A stretch of 64,000 nucleotides of DNA. Source: Bifidobacterium saguinibicoloris. GTDB taxonomy: Bacteria > Actinomycetota > Actinomycetes > Actinomycetales > Bifidobacteriaceae. A program made the position numbers and the translations under genes. The stretch lies in assembly GCF_019331725.1 (NCBI RefSeq), contig NZ_JAHBBF010000012.1, positions 1 to 64,000 on the forward strand, written 5' to 3'. Shown here one piece after another: positions 43,806 through 53,573 of this stretch (its first letter is position 1; every line of letters starts with the position of its first letter). The notes below the pieces were generated by a model that worked only from the letters and a program-made list of their open reading frames with translations, was not told the origin of the DNA and ran no database searches.

Positions 43806-44354
43806 TTTGTTCATGGACGTGAACAGGTCGATGCATTGCACACCGAACATGTTCGCGACTGTGGGAATCTTCAGGTGTTTCCACGGACGGTCGTTCATGT
43901 TTTGGGACTTCTCGAACGTGATGATGGTTGATTGGAACTGACTGGCCGCTCCAATCAACCATGGGTCCGCAATGCTGATGTTATCCCAGTCCCGAATCGC
44001 TTTGGGTTGGTAGCCGCTGGAAGGTAGGCCGATTGCTTGTATGACGTGGTGGAATCCGGTGACGATGCGGACATCGTTCTCCGTGGCAATGACGTATGGT
44101 GTGATGGAGTCCAGCCAGATATCCAATTGGTCGGAATCGCGCCCTCCGTATGTTTCGTCGCGCACCTTATCCAGCACTCCGACGGCTCCTTGCTCCACCA
44201 ACGTCTTCAGTTGATTCCAGAAAGGCTGAGACAGCTTGAAATCCGGTGCGTAGTACGTGTTGTACGGCTTGATGAGACAGTTGGTGTCGATGAGATACTT
44301 TGGCGCGACGTCCGAGAACAGTGATGCCTGCGTAGATCCGTTGGTTGTACTCAT
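43791..44354 (-). CDS. DUF4411 PIN-like toxin candidate
   Basis: A 187-aa protein with a PIN-like fold. The N-terminal YLIDTNCLIKPYNTYYAPDF has the first acidic residue (IDTN), and ISIADPWLIGAASQFQSTII the second acidic cluster, followed by TFEKSQ. This is the DUF4411 family, PIN-domain RNase-like proteins that pair with Xre-ImmA/IrrE proteins. Its ATG overlaps the stop of the ImmA/IrrE gene by 4 nt, the typical antitoxin-toxin order. If active it would cleave RNA; target unknown. Confidence 0.8.
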   Translation of the reverse strand: MSTTNGSTQASLFSDVAPKYLIDTNCLIKPYNTYYAPDFKLSQPFWNQLKTLVEQGAVGVLDKVRDETYGGRDSDQLDIWLDSITPYVIATENDVRIVTGFHHVIQAIGLPSSGYQPKAIRDWDNISIADPWLIGAASQFQSTIITFEKSQNMNDRPWKHLKIPTVANMFGVQCIDLFTSMNKAGGF

Positions 44355-45520
44355 AGCCCTGCCCTCTTCAGCAGTTCAGGGAAGGTCCGTCGGTTCGTGC
44401 CGGTAAGTCGGTATGCCTCGACGTAGGAGGTACGTCCTTCCGCGACGGAGGCCACGAGATGGTCCAACAGGCGATTATCGAATCGGCTGAGTTTGGTGTT
44501 GTAGTAATTGCCTCCAGGGGAAGACGTCGCGGTCTGTCGTGTAGCCCAGCGTTGTGCGGCATCGGTGATGCGTTCGTATTCCGTCTGGCTGATGGAACCG
44601 CTGTTGAGCGCACGGAGCGCGATGCTGGTCCAAGATGCGGGGAATATCTCGTGCATCTTTTCGATGCGCTGCTCAACGGGCACCCCGCTGTGAGTGACCC
44701 GATGCCATTCGGCTGTGAATTCCTTGGTTGGCATCAGTATTTCCGCGGCGACCGCATTGCAGGCCTGCTCAAGACCGCTGGTGGCACGAGGTGGTGTGCC
44801 GTCGTTGAACAGTTCATCCTGCCCCAGCCACAGGTGGGCGAATTCGTGTACCAGGGAGAACAGCCGTGCGGTCTCCGGTTCGTCCGCGCGATTGATGAAT
44901 ATCAGCGGCGCGTATTCGTCGACAAGAGCGAAGGCCCGGAACTCTTCGGGGTTGAGTTTTCTGTGGGTGTTGTTTCCCACCACTCCGTTCATCATGACGA
45001 TGATTTGCGTCTGAGCCGCGCATTCACGAAGGAGCGTGAATGCTTCCTCCGCTTTGCGCGTTCCCAGCTGTGTGTACCAGGTCTTTTCGATTCCCAGTGT
45101 CTTGCGAATGGAATCGGCTATGCGAACCACACCAGACTTCACGGTCATGGACCCGATGAATGGCAACGGTTCGCCGCCGTTGTCGATTTGATCCTGTCTG
45201 GCCCAGTCCTGGATTCTGGACATGTCGGCGACCGTATCCACAAGGTCGCGGGACGGCGTCTTCAATGGTCCGTTGCCGATGGTGCGGTGCTCGAATATCG
45301 CCGGGGTGTCGTCTATGGGCTGCGTGAGGAAGAAGTAGCTGAAGGGGATGTGCAGTTTGCGGCTTACCTCGTTGATGTCCCTGATGTTCGGCTGACGTTC
45401 CCCGGATTTCCACTGCTGGACGATGCGTCTTTGCGGATCGTCGTGATGATCGGCGGGACTTATGCGCAGCACCCAGTCCAGCACTTCGGGGGCGAGGCTC
45501 ACGTCCACGGTTGCAGTCAT
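44351..45520 (-). CDS. XRE/ImmA-IrrE metallopeptidase, antitoxin-type partner
   Basis: A 389-aa protein. The N-terminal ~65 residues form a degenerate HTH (LAPEVLDWVLRISPADHHDD, then RRIVQQWKSGERQPNIRDIN). The ImmA/IrrE peptidase domain contains the zinc motif HEFAHLWLGQDEL near residue 225 (HExxH). The C-terminal part has LSRFDNRLLDHLVASVAEGR and SYVEAYRLTG. In known pairs this type regulates or neutralises a downstream PIN or RES toxin. GGAAAGGAGAT precedes the ATG. It forms an operon with the DUF4411 gene; the cassette sits between two large wall hydrolases. Confidence 0.85.
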   Translation of the reverse strand: MTATVDVSLAPEVLDWVLRISPADHHDDPQRRIVQQWKSGERQPNIRDINEVSRKLHIPFSYFFLTQPIDDTPAIFEHRTIGNGPLKTPSRDLVDTVADMSRIQDWARQDQIDNGGEPLPFIGSMTVKSGVVRIADSIRKTLGIEKTWYTQLGTRKAEEAFTLLRECAAQTQIIVMMNGVVGNNTHRKLNPEEFRAFALVDEYAPLIFINRADEPETARLFSLVHEFAHLWLGQDELFNDGTPPRATSGLEQACNAVAAEILMPTKEFTAEWHRVTHSGVPVEQRIEKMHEIFPASWTSIALRALNSGSISQTEYERITDAAQRWATRQTATSSPGGNYYNTKLSRFDNRLLDHLVASVAEGRTSYVEAYRLTGTNRRTFPELLKRAGL

Positions 45521-45742
45521 GCGAGCATCTCCTTTCCTGATGCGACGACAAGGGGTGAATTACTTCCGATTGTACGGGGTTTGGCTGGGAATGCGTCTGC
45601 GACGTCGCAAAGTCGCGGGCGCGGAAATAGCTGTCGGCCCGCGGCGTTGTAGGTTTCCGTCGATACGATGGAACGGTGCGGCCCGCCGATGGCGTGTGCG
45701 GGCGAGGGAATCGTGAAGTCGGAAGACGGGAGAGACGTCGTC

Positions 45743-48700
45743 ATGCGTGGGAATCCGTGGAAGATGGGGGTGGGCGCGCTCGCCGCGCTCGCGATGATGG
45801 TGCCGGCGGCGCCGGCCATGGCCGACGGGGCGTCGGCGTCCGATGCGGCGCGTATGGCCGTGCGTGCGGCGTCCGTCGCGTCAGGTGCGGTGTCCGGTGC
45901 CGTGACGCCGGCGGCCGACAAGGTCGCGGACACGTCCGCCGACGGCGTGACGAAGGTCGCGAAGACGCACACGCCGAAGACGGCGGAGGAGGCGTTCACG
46001 CCGGAATCGGCCGCCGACGGCGGTTCCGACGGCGTCAAGCCGTATTCGTTGGACGAGGACGACGGCACGCAGCCGCAGCCTGGCGAGGCCGTGATGGCGC
46101 AGGCCGACGTGTCCGGTCTGGCCACGGTGGGCGTCACGTGGACGCAGCAGGACATGACCGACGCGGACGAGGCGCCCACGTACGAACTGCGGTATCTCAC
46201 CGACGGCACGTGGAGCGACTGGGTGGAGCTGCCCAGCGTGGACGAGGATTCCGGCACGATAGGCGTGAGCCCGTCCTACTACGTGGGTGCGGCCACGAAG
46301 GCGGAGGCGAGGCTCACGCCGAAGAGCGGCCAGACCATCACCGAGGCGAAGCTCGTCGTCATCGACTCCGGCTATTCCGCGGCGGGCGACGCGGAAGGCG
46401 GCGCCTACGTCGAACGGGACGGTGGCGTCACGGACGGCGGCGACGCGAATAGCGGCGACGTGGACGCGTCGGATGCCACGACGGCCACTGCGTCGGCTGC
46501 GACAACGCGGACCGCGACGGCCGGCACGACGGCCACCACGAAGGCCACGGTGACGAACGCCGCGGCCGTCACCGCGACCGGCACGATCCACACGCGCGAG
46601 GAATGGTGGGTCAACGGCAACCCGGCGATGACGTGGAAGCCGGACCGCAGCGGCCATTGGAAGGGCGCGATCGTGCACCACACGGTGGACCGCAACAACT
46701 ACACGCAGGCCGAGGTGCCGGCCATGATCAACGGCATCTACCTGTACCACAACGTGCACAACGGGTGGGGCGACATCGGCTACCAGCTCATCGTGGACCG
46801 GTTCGGCGGCATCTGGGAGGGCCGCGACGAAGGCGTGGCCAACCAGATCGTGCCCGCCAGCCAGGTGGTCGGAGCGCAATCCGTGGGCTTCAACTACGAC
46901 ACGTTCGGCGTCTCCATGCTCGGCAGCTACCATCTCAGCGTGGCGCCCACGGACGCGCAAGTCAACTCCGTGGCTGCGGCCATCGCATGGGAGTTCGACG
47001 CGCTCGGCATCACCGACCCGTACGGCACGTTCCAATACAAGGGCACGCAGGCGCGCATCACCGGCCACGGCGACCAGTCGCATTGGGCCGGCGGCAGCCT
47101 CAACCGCACCCAGTGCCCCGGCCAGCAGGTGTGGAACCGCATGGGGGAGATTCGGGACAAGGTGAGCGGATACCTGCAAAACGTTTCGAAGATGCCGAAG
47201 GTGAGTCTTGCGGACGGCGACTACTACATCAACGCGGTGGCGAAGGACTCCTCCGGCGTGGAGATCGCCGAAGGCGCCACGGATGACGGCGCCGTCACGC
47301 AGTTGAACAAGGCGACCGGCGGCGAGAACCAACGGTTCACGTTCACGAAGCAGCAGGACGGCAGCTACGAGATCAAGAACGTGGCCACAGGCAAGGTGCT
47401 GGATGTGGAGAACGGCGTAGGCGCCAGCCAGGCCACGGTCCGCCAGTGGACGGCGAACGGCAGCACGGCCCAGCATTGGTTCGTGCGCGACTCCGGCACC
47501 GGGTACTATCTGCAGTCCGCGTTGGGCGAGTATGTGCTCGACCTGTCCGGCGGGTCCACCGCCGACGGCACGAAGGTGTGGCTGTATGCGCCGAACAACA
47601 GTGCGGCGCAGAAGTTCGGCTTGGCGTCCGTGGATGCGGACGTGCCCGCCGGCAAGACCGTGCGCATCGTCTCCGCGGCCGACAAGACCAAGGTGGTGGA
47701 TATTGCCGGCGGTTCCACTGCCGACAAGGCCGGCGTGCAGCTGTACGGCTGGAATGGTTCCGACGCGCAGCTGTACCGGTTCAAGGCCGTGGGCAACGGT
47801 GTGTATGAGATCGCCAATGCGAAGTCCGGCAAGGTGATCGAGGCCGCCGGTGGCGGCACCACGAACGGCACGCCGTTGCAGCAGTATGCGTCCAACGGTA
47901 CGGCGGCACAGCATTGGATGGCACGTACGGCCGGCTCCGACGCCGTGCTCACGTTCTTCAATGTCAAGTCCGCGAAGGCCATGGATATCTCGGGCGGCAA
48001 CACGGCCAGCGGCACGCGCCTGCAGGTGTACACCGGCAACGGCACGAAGGCGCAGCAGTGGACGTTGGATCAGCGTCAGACGTTGCGTGAACGTCTTGAT
48101 TCGCTGGCTGCGACGAACAAGGATGTGGTTGCAGATGGTACGTACCGGGTGTCCTCGGCCGCGAAGAACAGCATGGTGCTGGATGTTTCGGGCGGGAGCA
48201 CGGCGAACTATGCGAACGTGCAGTTGTACGGGTGGAACGGCACCGACGCGCAGATCTGGCGCGTTTCGCATGACGGAAAGGGCTATGTGACGCTCACGAA
48301 CGCGAAGTCCGGCAAGGTGCTGGACGTTTCGGGAGGCAGCACAGCGGACTATGCGAACGTGCAGCAGTTCGCGGGCAATGGCACGTGGGCGCAGAAGTGG
48401 ATCGCGGTCAAGAACGGTGACGGCACGGTGACCCTGCGGTCCGCTGCGGTCGAAGGTCCGGTGGTCGACGTGTCCGGCGGTTCCACGGCGAATGGTGCGA
48501 ACGTGCAGATCTTCGCCTCGAACGGTACGAAGGCGCAGCGGTGGACGTTCACCGAGGCCAAGACGTTGCGGACCCGTCTCGATGAGTCGGCAGCGAAGAA
48601 CAAGTCGGTGCTGACGGACGGTGGCACGGTCACGTTCGCGTCCAAGGCGAACACGTCCAAGGTGATGGATGTGAGCGGAGGCTCGCGCGATTCCGGTGCG

Positions 48701-49042
48701 AATGTGCAGATCTTCGCGTCGAACGGCACGGCCGCGCAGAAGTGGCGCGTCTCGCATGACAAAGCCGGCTATGTGACGCTCACGAACGTAGGATCCGGCA
48801 AGGTACTGGATGTTGCTGGCGGTTCCACGGCGAATGGTGCGAACATCCAGCAGTTCGCGTCGAACGGCACGTGGGCGCAGAAGTGGATTGCGGTCAAGAA
48901 TGCGAACGGCAGCGTGACCCTGCGTTCGGCCGCCGCGGAGAACATGGTGGCGGATGTGGCCGGCGGTTCCACGTCTAATGGTGCGAACGTGCAGCTGTAT
49001 GCCGCGAACGGCACCGCTGCTCAGCAGTGGGTGGTGAAGTAG
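45743..49042 (+). CDS. Secreted N-acetylmuramoyl-L-alanine amidase (amidase_2/PGRP) with ricin-type trefoils
   Basis: A 1099-aa extracellular wall hydrolase. Signal peptide KMGVGALAALAMMVPAAPAM (cleavage ~residue 28). An N-terminal region to about residue 280 contains VGVTWTQQDMTDADEAPTYE, a jelly-roll-like domain often preceding PGRP domains. The amidase_2/PGRP domain (~285-480) has TIHTREEWWVNGNP, zinc ligands His in AIVHHTVD (~311) and Cys in QCPGQQVW (~457), plus DIGYQLIVDRFGGIWEGR. Four ricin-type trefoils follow (~490-1099). It cleaves the MurNAc-Ala bond. The start at 45743 is backed by GGGAGAG; a GTG at 45713 is a weaker alternative. Sister of the GH25 protein at 40442, with near-identical DNA in the repeats. 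Confidence 0.92.
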   Translation: MRGNPWKMGVGALAALAMMVPAAPAMADGASASDAARMAVRAASVASGAVSGAVTPAADKVADTSADGVTKVAKTHTPKTAEEAFTPESAADGGSDGVKPYSLDEDDGTQPQPGEAVMAQADVSGLATVGVTWTQQDMTDADEAPTYELRYLTDGTWSDWVELPSVDEDSGTIGVSPSYYVGAATKAEARLTPKSGQTITEAKLVVIDSGYSAAGDAEGGAYVERDGGVTDGGDANSGDVDASDATTATASAATTRTATAGTTATTKATVTNAAAVTATGTIHTREEWWVNGNPAMTWKPDRSGHWKGAIVHHTVDRNNYTQAEVPAMINGIYLYHNVHNGWGDIGYQLIVDRFGGIWEGRDEGVANQIVPASQVVGAQSVGFNYDTFGVSMLGSYHLSVAPTDAQVNSVAAAIAWEFDALGITDPYGTFQYKGTQARITGHGDQSHWAGGSLNRTQCPGQQVWNRMGEIRDKVSGYLQNVSKMPKVSLADGDYYINAVAKDSSGVEIAEGATDDGAVTQLNKATGGENQRFTFTKQQDGSYEIKNVATGKVLDVENGVGASQATVRQWTANGSTAQHWFVRDSGTGYYLQSALGEYVLDLSGGSTADGTKVWLYAPNNSAAQKFGLASVDADVPAGKTVRIVSAADKTKVVDIAGGSTADKAGVQLYGWNGSDAQLYRFKAVGNGVYEIANAKSGKVIEAAGGGTTNGTPLQQYASNGTAAQHWMARTAGSDAVLTFFNVKSAKAMDISGGNTASGTRLQVYTGNGTKAQQWTLDQRQTLRERLDSLAATNKDVVADGTYRVSSAAKNSMVLDVSGGSTANYANVQLYGWNGTDAQIWRVSHDGKGYVTLTNAKSGKVLDVSGGSTADYANVQQFAGNGTWAQKWIAVKNGDGTVTLRSAAVEGPVVDVSGGSTANGANVQIFASNGTKAQRWTFTEAKTLRTRLDESAAKNKSVLTDGGTVTFASKANTSKVMDVSGGSRDSGANVQIFASNGTAAQKWRVSHDKAGYVTLTNVGSGKVLDVAGGSTANGANIQQFASNGTWAQKWIAVKNANGSVTLRSAAAENMVADVAGGSTSNGANVQLYAANGTAAQQWVVK

Positions 49043-49116
49043 CGCGGTAAAAGCCATGGACGTCGGCATGCGGTGGCGCGGTAAGAACCGGGGCGCCGGC
49101 TGACCGGCCATGCGAA

Positions 49117-49149
49117 GGGCCCTGACGGGTATCACATCCGTCAGGGCCC
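49117..49149. terminator. Terminator between convergent genes
   Basis: A 12-bp perfect stem GGGCCCTGACGG / CCGTCAGGGCCC with a 9-nt loop, between the amidase gene and the convergent hydrolase gene. Confidence 0.65.
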
Positions 49150-49166
49150 AACTATTGAATCCGCCG

Positions 49167-52100
49167 CTACTGGCGATGGCGCCCGCGGCGCTTGAGCAAT
49201 GCTGTACCGATGGCGCCCATGATTAGGGCTGCAGCCAGGAGACCCGTCACCGCAACACCGGTTTTGGACAATCTGCCGGTTGCCGAGGAACCGGCCTTCC
49301 GGTTCGTGCCGTTGCCTGTGCCGCCGTTATCGGGTGTGGTCGGCTTGCCGGAGGCCGTCGTGCCGCCAGTCCCATTGCCGGTCCCACCGGTCCCGCCTTG
49401 ACCGTCGCCACCGGTGTCTGTCTTCTTCGTGACGGTTACCGTGTACAGCGCCGACGATGTGGCGAATGCGGTGTCTCCGTTGTAGGTGACGGTCAACTTG
49501 TGCTCGCCTGCGGTCAGATCCGTCGGCAGGGTGATGGAGACGGTGCCGTCTTCGCCCAGCGTGCCGCTGGCAAGCGTCTGGCCGTTCTCGGTGAGAGTGA
49601 CTGCTCCGGTGGGCTTCGCGCTCTGGCTGATGCCGATGACCTCGACCTTCACGGAAGTGTCGGAACCTTCCTCGACTGTGGACGGTCCGGAGACCATGGT
49701 TCGGCTGTCCGCCAGGTTTCGTCCGGCACATGGGTCCGGGTCGGCGCCCGGGTCCGGAGCGGATTCCGCGTCCTTGCCATTCGTATCCACCACGCCGTCA
49801 TCCTCGCGGATGGTGAACGGGGCGAACGTGTTCTTCGTGATCGCGCCGGATACTACGGCGATGGTCGATGTGAACGATGTGGTCGGCTGGGTGGATTTCG
49901 CGGTATCCCCGGTCACCGGCACATCCACCACCACGCAGTCCTGTCCGGGTTGGAACGTGAACCCGGTGGCGGCGGGGGCTGCGTTCGGACCGTCCTTCAC
50001 TTTCGAGATCACTTCGAATCGACCGGTCACCGGTTTCGTGGATTTGCGGTCCAAGGTGATACCGACCTTCACGGAACGGGAGCCGTTGCCTTCGTTCACG
50101 TACGTACTGCCGACGCTCACCTGCGGCAGGCTGGGTGCGGGCGTGGAGGAGCCGGCGGAGGGGTTCGCGAATGCCAGATCGGACAGGTACGCGGTACCCG
50201 TGTCCGTCAGGGAGGAGAAGCGTACGGCGGTCACGTTCGTCAGGTCCACGCCGGTGAATGCGCTTAATGGGATGGACGCCTGTCGCAGTATCGTCTTGCC
50301 GATGTAGTCGCCGCCGTCGCCGGGCAACGGGGAGAGCGCGTCGGAATAGTCGGCCGTGGAGACGGAGGCGGAAGCGCCTGCAGCGTCCGTCAGCATGATG
50401 GATAGGTCGGTCGCCGCGTTTTCGAACGCTCCGGGAGCGGCGCGGAAGTTCAACGACTGGTATCCGGATGCGTCACGGGAGGCGGAAGGCACGTCGACCG
50501 TCAACGAGGTATCCTTCGCGGTCCAATCGAACTTCATCACCGCGGTGCCGGGGGAGGATTTCGCGAACCGCATGGCTGCCCAATGCGGGATGCGTGAGGA
50601 TGGCAGGTCCGCGCCGCAGCTTTTCGCGTCACTGCAGATCATGGCCGTGGCCGTATCGGATGTGGACGTGGTGGTGGTCGGGCTGGTGAACGGGTTGATG
50701 GACGCCTGTGCGTCGCTGGGCGTCTGAACGGTGGAGGAGACCTTCGCTGTGCCGTACACGGAGTTCGTCACATTGCTGCCGTCGAAGAACGGCAGATACT
50801 GCTGGTCTCCGCCCATGGTGAACAGGAACCAGGATTGCAGGATGCCGTTGCCCACGGCACGTTCCTGTTCGTCCGTGAGGCGCTCGCTGGTGGGCGAGTT
50901 CACGCCGCACACGGGGTTGGTCTGGTCTTCGTCCGCATAACCCCAGTCGTCGCTGGCCGCATGATCGTACTGGCCGGGCGTCCAGACGGTGTTGAAGAAG
51001 TTGTGGTTCGCGCCGCGTACCAGCACGGTGGAGCGCAGTACGCCGTCCTGGAACGAGGCGGATGTGTCGTCGATGAAATGCTGACCTTGCAGGTTGCTCA
51101 CGTCGCCGTCGCAGTATGGCAGGGTGGTCATCAGGGAGACGCCGGGGAGAGTGAGGCGGCTGAAGTCGACGGGCGCCAGTGCGAATACGGATCTGATGGC
51201 GTACGGCTGGTCTAGGGTCTGGTTGAGTTGCGCGGCGCGCACCACGCCTTCTCCGCCACGGGAGTGACCCATGAGGCCGATATTGCTGAGGTCGAGACGG
51301 CCGGTTAGAGCGGTGCCGAGTCCGTCCACGCTGCCGGCGTTCGCGCGTTTGAGATAATCGAGATGGTCGAGGACGAGCCAGCCGCGTGCGGCGGCGCCGT
51401 AATCCGAGGCCAGCTGGTTATCGTTCGCGTTGATGGCGTTGGCGCTGATGGATACCACCGCATAGCCGCGGGACGCCAAGAGTTTGGCCGTGTACTCGTA
51501 ACCTAGATAGCTGGGCACGTCCACTTGGCCGTCCACGCATGGGTATCGGTTGGGGTTCTGCACGCCTTCCTTGACGGTGGCGCAGGAGGTGTGACGGCCG
51601 TGGAGCAGGACGACGAGCGGACTGGGCGTGGTTTTGTTGGAGGGGTAGTAGGCGATGCCGCGGAATTCGCCTTTGATGCCGCCGATGTCCTTGAGGTCGA
51701 TGGCCTGATCGCCCAGATCATAGGTTTGTTCGGCCACTTGGTATTGGCCGGGTTTGTCCAGGTCCGTGTCGACTACGGTTTTGGCGATGCCGTCCGGTTC
51801 CGCATCCGGTGTTGCGTTCGGCGCGCTTTTGCGCGCCTTGGCTTTACTTCTCGGTGTGATGCCGGTGTCGTCGAAGCCGATGGCGAACGTTTTGGCGGCG
51901 TCAGCTGTGGGGTTGTCGGTGATGAGGGTGACTGCGGAACCGTCCAGGGTTTCGTGTGCCGCGCCTAGGTCGGTGCCGTCCGCGTAGATGTGCGGTGCCG
52001 CGTCACGCATGGGCAGGTCACCGGTGATGGTGACGGAGACTTGGTAGCCGCCGGCGACTTTGGTGACTGTCCAGTTGTCGCCGGATGAGATGGTCTGGCC

Positions 52101-52238
52101 ATTTGCCGATTGCGTTTCGGTGGGCGATTGGGGTGCTGCCGTTGCGGTCAATGGCGCGATGCCCAGCGAGATCGCCAATGTCAACGCTCCTGCGATGGCG
52201 ACGAGCCGCTTTCCGTGTGATGTGATGAACAGTCCCAT
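49167..52238 (-). CDS. Secreted, wall-anchored alpha/beta hydrolase with Ig-like domain
   Basis: A 1023-aa surface protein. Signal peptide KRLVAIAGALTLAISLGIAP (about residues 10-29), cleavage near TATAAP. The alpha/beta-hydrolase core (~185-490) has VVLLHGRHTSC (oxyanion strand), GLMGHSRGGEGVVR (GHSRG nucleophile elbow) and VLVRGANHNFF (catalytic His candidate), resembling cutinase/PETase-like and acetylhydrolase folds. A sandwich domain and an Ig-like repeat (Big_3_5 type, GAVTLTENGQTLASGTLGED) follow, then a Gly/Thr linker and LSKTG (49257-49271), a hydrophobic helix and KRRGRHRQ: a sortase-type anchor with Ser in place of Pro. The start at 52238 follows GAGGAAGAA. The natural ester or lipid substrate is unknown. 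Confidence 0.8.
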   Translation of the reverse strand: MGLFITSHGKRLVAIAGALTLAISLGIAPLTATAAPQSPTETQSANGQTISSGDNWTVTKVAGGYQVSVTITGDLPMRDAAPHIYADGTDLGAAHETLDGSAVTLITDNPTADAAKTFAIGFDDTGITPRSKAKARKSAPNATPDAEPDGIAKTVVDTDLDKPGQYQVAEQTYDLGDQAIDLKDIGGIKGEFRGIAYYPSNKTTPSPLVVLLHGRHTSCATVKEGVQNPNRYPCVDGQVDVPSYLGYEYTAKLLASRGYAVVSISANAINANDNQLASDYGAAARGWLVLDHLDYLKRANAGSVDGLGTALTGRLDLSNIGLMGHSRGGEGVVRAAQLNQTLDQPYAIRSVFALAPVDFSRLTLPGVSLMTTLPYCDGDVSNLQGQHFIDDTSASFQDGVLRSTVLVRGANHNFFNTVWTPGQYDHAASDDWGYADEDQTNPVCGVNSPTSERLTDEQERAVGNGILQSWFLFTMGGDQQYLPFFDGSNVTNSVYGTAKVSSTVQTPSDAQASINPFTSPTTTTSTSDTATAMICSDAKSCGADLPSSRIPHWAAMRFAKSSPGTAVMKFDWTAKDTSLTVDVPSASRDASGYQSLNFRAAPGAFENAATDLSIMLTDAAGASASVSTADYSDALSPLPGDGGDYIGKTILRQASIPLSAFTGVDLTNVTAVRFSSLTDTGTAYLSDLAFANPSAGSSTPAPSLPQVSVGSTYVNEGNGSRSVKVGITLDRKSTKPVTGRFEVISKVKDGPNAAPAATGFTFQPGQDCVVVDVPVTGDTAKSTQPTTSFTSTIAVVSGAITKNTFAPFTIREDDGVVDTNGKDAESAPDPGADPDPCAGRNLADSRTMVSGPSTVEEGSDTSVKVEVIGISQSAKPTGAVTLTENGQTLASGTLGEDGTVSITLPTDLTAGEHKLTVTYNGDTAFATSSALYTVTVTKKTDTGGDGQGGTGGTGNGTGGTTASGKPTTPDNGGTGNGTNRKAGSSATGRLSKTGVAVTGLLAAALIMGAIGTALLKRRGRHRQ

Positions 52239-52604
52239 GCTTCTTCCTCTCTGTGAGACCGGTGGAGAGGAGATGGGAACGGTTGCGCGCATATGCCACG
52301 GCATGCAGGCATGCGCGATGGTCTATGCGCGGAAAAACGTCTGGTTGGTTCGGCGGTGCTGTTGCATCGGACTCTCTCCTCTTCACCGTTCATGGTGCGG
52401 GTAGGAGGTTTCCGGAAGCTTGCCGAACGATATCGGCTGGATTGCGTTGGCATTACGCGGTGAACCGGCTGCACGAAACAATGTCATCCGGTGGAAATGT
52501 TCAGCAGGTGGGTGACCATTGTAAATGAGAATACAGCCTGTGATGAATCACACTCCGTTGGGTTACCATATATCTGGTTGATTGACTGTGTATTGAGGTG
52601 AGAT
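52239..52604. other. Divergent intergenic region, AT-rich on the right
   Basis: It holds the 5' regions of the alpha/beta hydrolase (minus) and the GT2 gene (plus). The right third (52500-52604) is AT-rich with ATACAGCC and CATATATC stretches that may serve as promoter; no box pair is convincing. No gene seen. Confidence 0.4.
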
Positions 52605-53573
52605 ATGGACGTAAAGGTCGGAGAACAGCTAGTTTCCGATAGACGGACGATTACGGTGCTGATTCCTTGCTATAACGAGCAGGAATCGTTGCCGTTGCTG
52701 TTCGAACGTATGGATGCTCTGGTGGGTAATACCAGTGACATCGAATATACGGTGCTGTTCGTGGATGACGGTTCCAAGGATGAGACCCGTCCATTGATTA
52801 AGCGGTACGCGCGGGAACACGCGTATGTGGAGTACATCTTTCTGTCGCGTAACTTTGGCAAGGAGAAGGCCATGTATGCGGGCATCGAGAACGTACATAC
52901 GGATGGCCTGGTGATCATCGACGCCGACCTGCAGGATCCGCCGGAGTTGATTCCTCAGATGGCTGAACTGTGGCGTCAAGGCTATGACGATGTGTACGCA
53001 CGCAGACGTTCCCGTGAGGGGGAGAGCTGGTTGAAGAAGGCGACCAGCCGCTGGTATTACGATCTTCTGCAGAAGGTGTCCGGCGTGGCCATCCAGAAGG
53101 ATACCGGTGATTTCCGTCTGTTGGACCGCAAGTGCATCGATGCGTTGAAGCGTCTCAACGAGTCCGAAAGGAACTCCAAGGCGTTGTTCAGCTGGATCGG
53201 GTTCAAGAAGATTGAGTTCCTGTACGACCGCGACAAGCGCGTGGCGGGTAAGACCAAGTGGAACTACATGAAGCTGTTCCATCTGGCCATGGACGGCATC
53301 ACCAGCTTCACCACGATGCCGTTGAAGATTGCCACATGGGCGGGCAGTCTGGTGTCCTTCGCAGCCATTGTGTACGCCATCGTCATTCTGGTGCGAACAC
53401 TGGCTTGGGGCGTGGACGTACCTGGTTATGCGTCCACCATGGTGGTGGTGCTGATTCTCGGTGGCATCCAGCTGCTAAGCCTCGGCATTATCGGCGAGTA
53501 CCTCGGGCGTGTGTTCATGCAGACAAAGAATCGGCCTAATTATCTTGTACAGGAGCAGCACATTGTCAAGTGA
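52605..53573 (+). CDS. GtrB-like GT2 glycosyltransferase (polyprenyl-phosphate sugar synthase type)
   Basis: A 322-aa enzyme. ITVLIPCYNEQESLPLLFER starts the GT-A fold, VLFVDDGSKDETRPLIK and VIIDADLQDPPELIPQM carry the acidic/DxD residues (~105), and FRLLDRKCIDALKRLNES is typical of DPM1/GtrB. Two C-terminal membrane helices (LVSFAAIVYAIVILVRTLAW and MVVVLILGGIQLLSLGIIG) end in IGEYLGRVFMQTKNRPNYL. Such enzymes load a sugar on undecaprenyl phosphate at the inner face of the membrane. GAGGTG precedes the ATG. The stop overlaps the GTG start of the next gene, so the two form a lipid-sugar synthase/membrane transferase pair. Confidence 0.9.
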   Translation: MDVKVGEQLVSDRRTITVLIPCYNEQESLPLLFERMDALVGNTSDIEYTVLFVDDGSKDETRPLIKRYAREHAYVEYIFLSRNFGKEKAMYAGIENVHTDGLVIIDADLQDPPELIPQMAELWRQGYDDVYARRRSREGESWLKKATSRWYYDLLQKVSGVAIQKDTGDFRLLDRKCIDALKRLNESERNSKALFSWIGFKKIEFLYDRDKRVAGKTKWNYMKLFHLAMDGITSFTTMPLKIATWAGSLVSFAAIVYAIVILVRTLAWGVDVPGYASTMVVVLILGGIQLLSLGIIGEYLGRVFMQTKNRPNYLVQEQHIVK

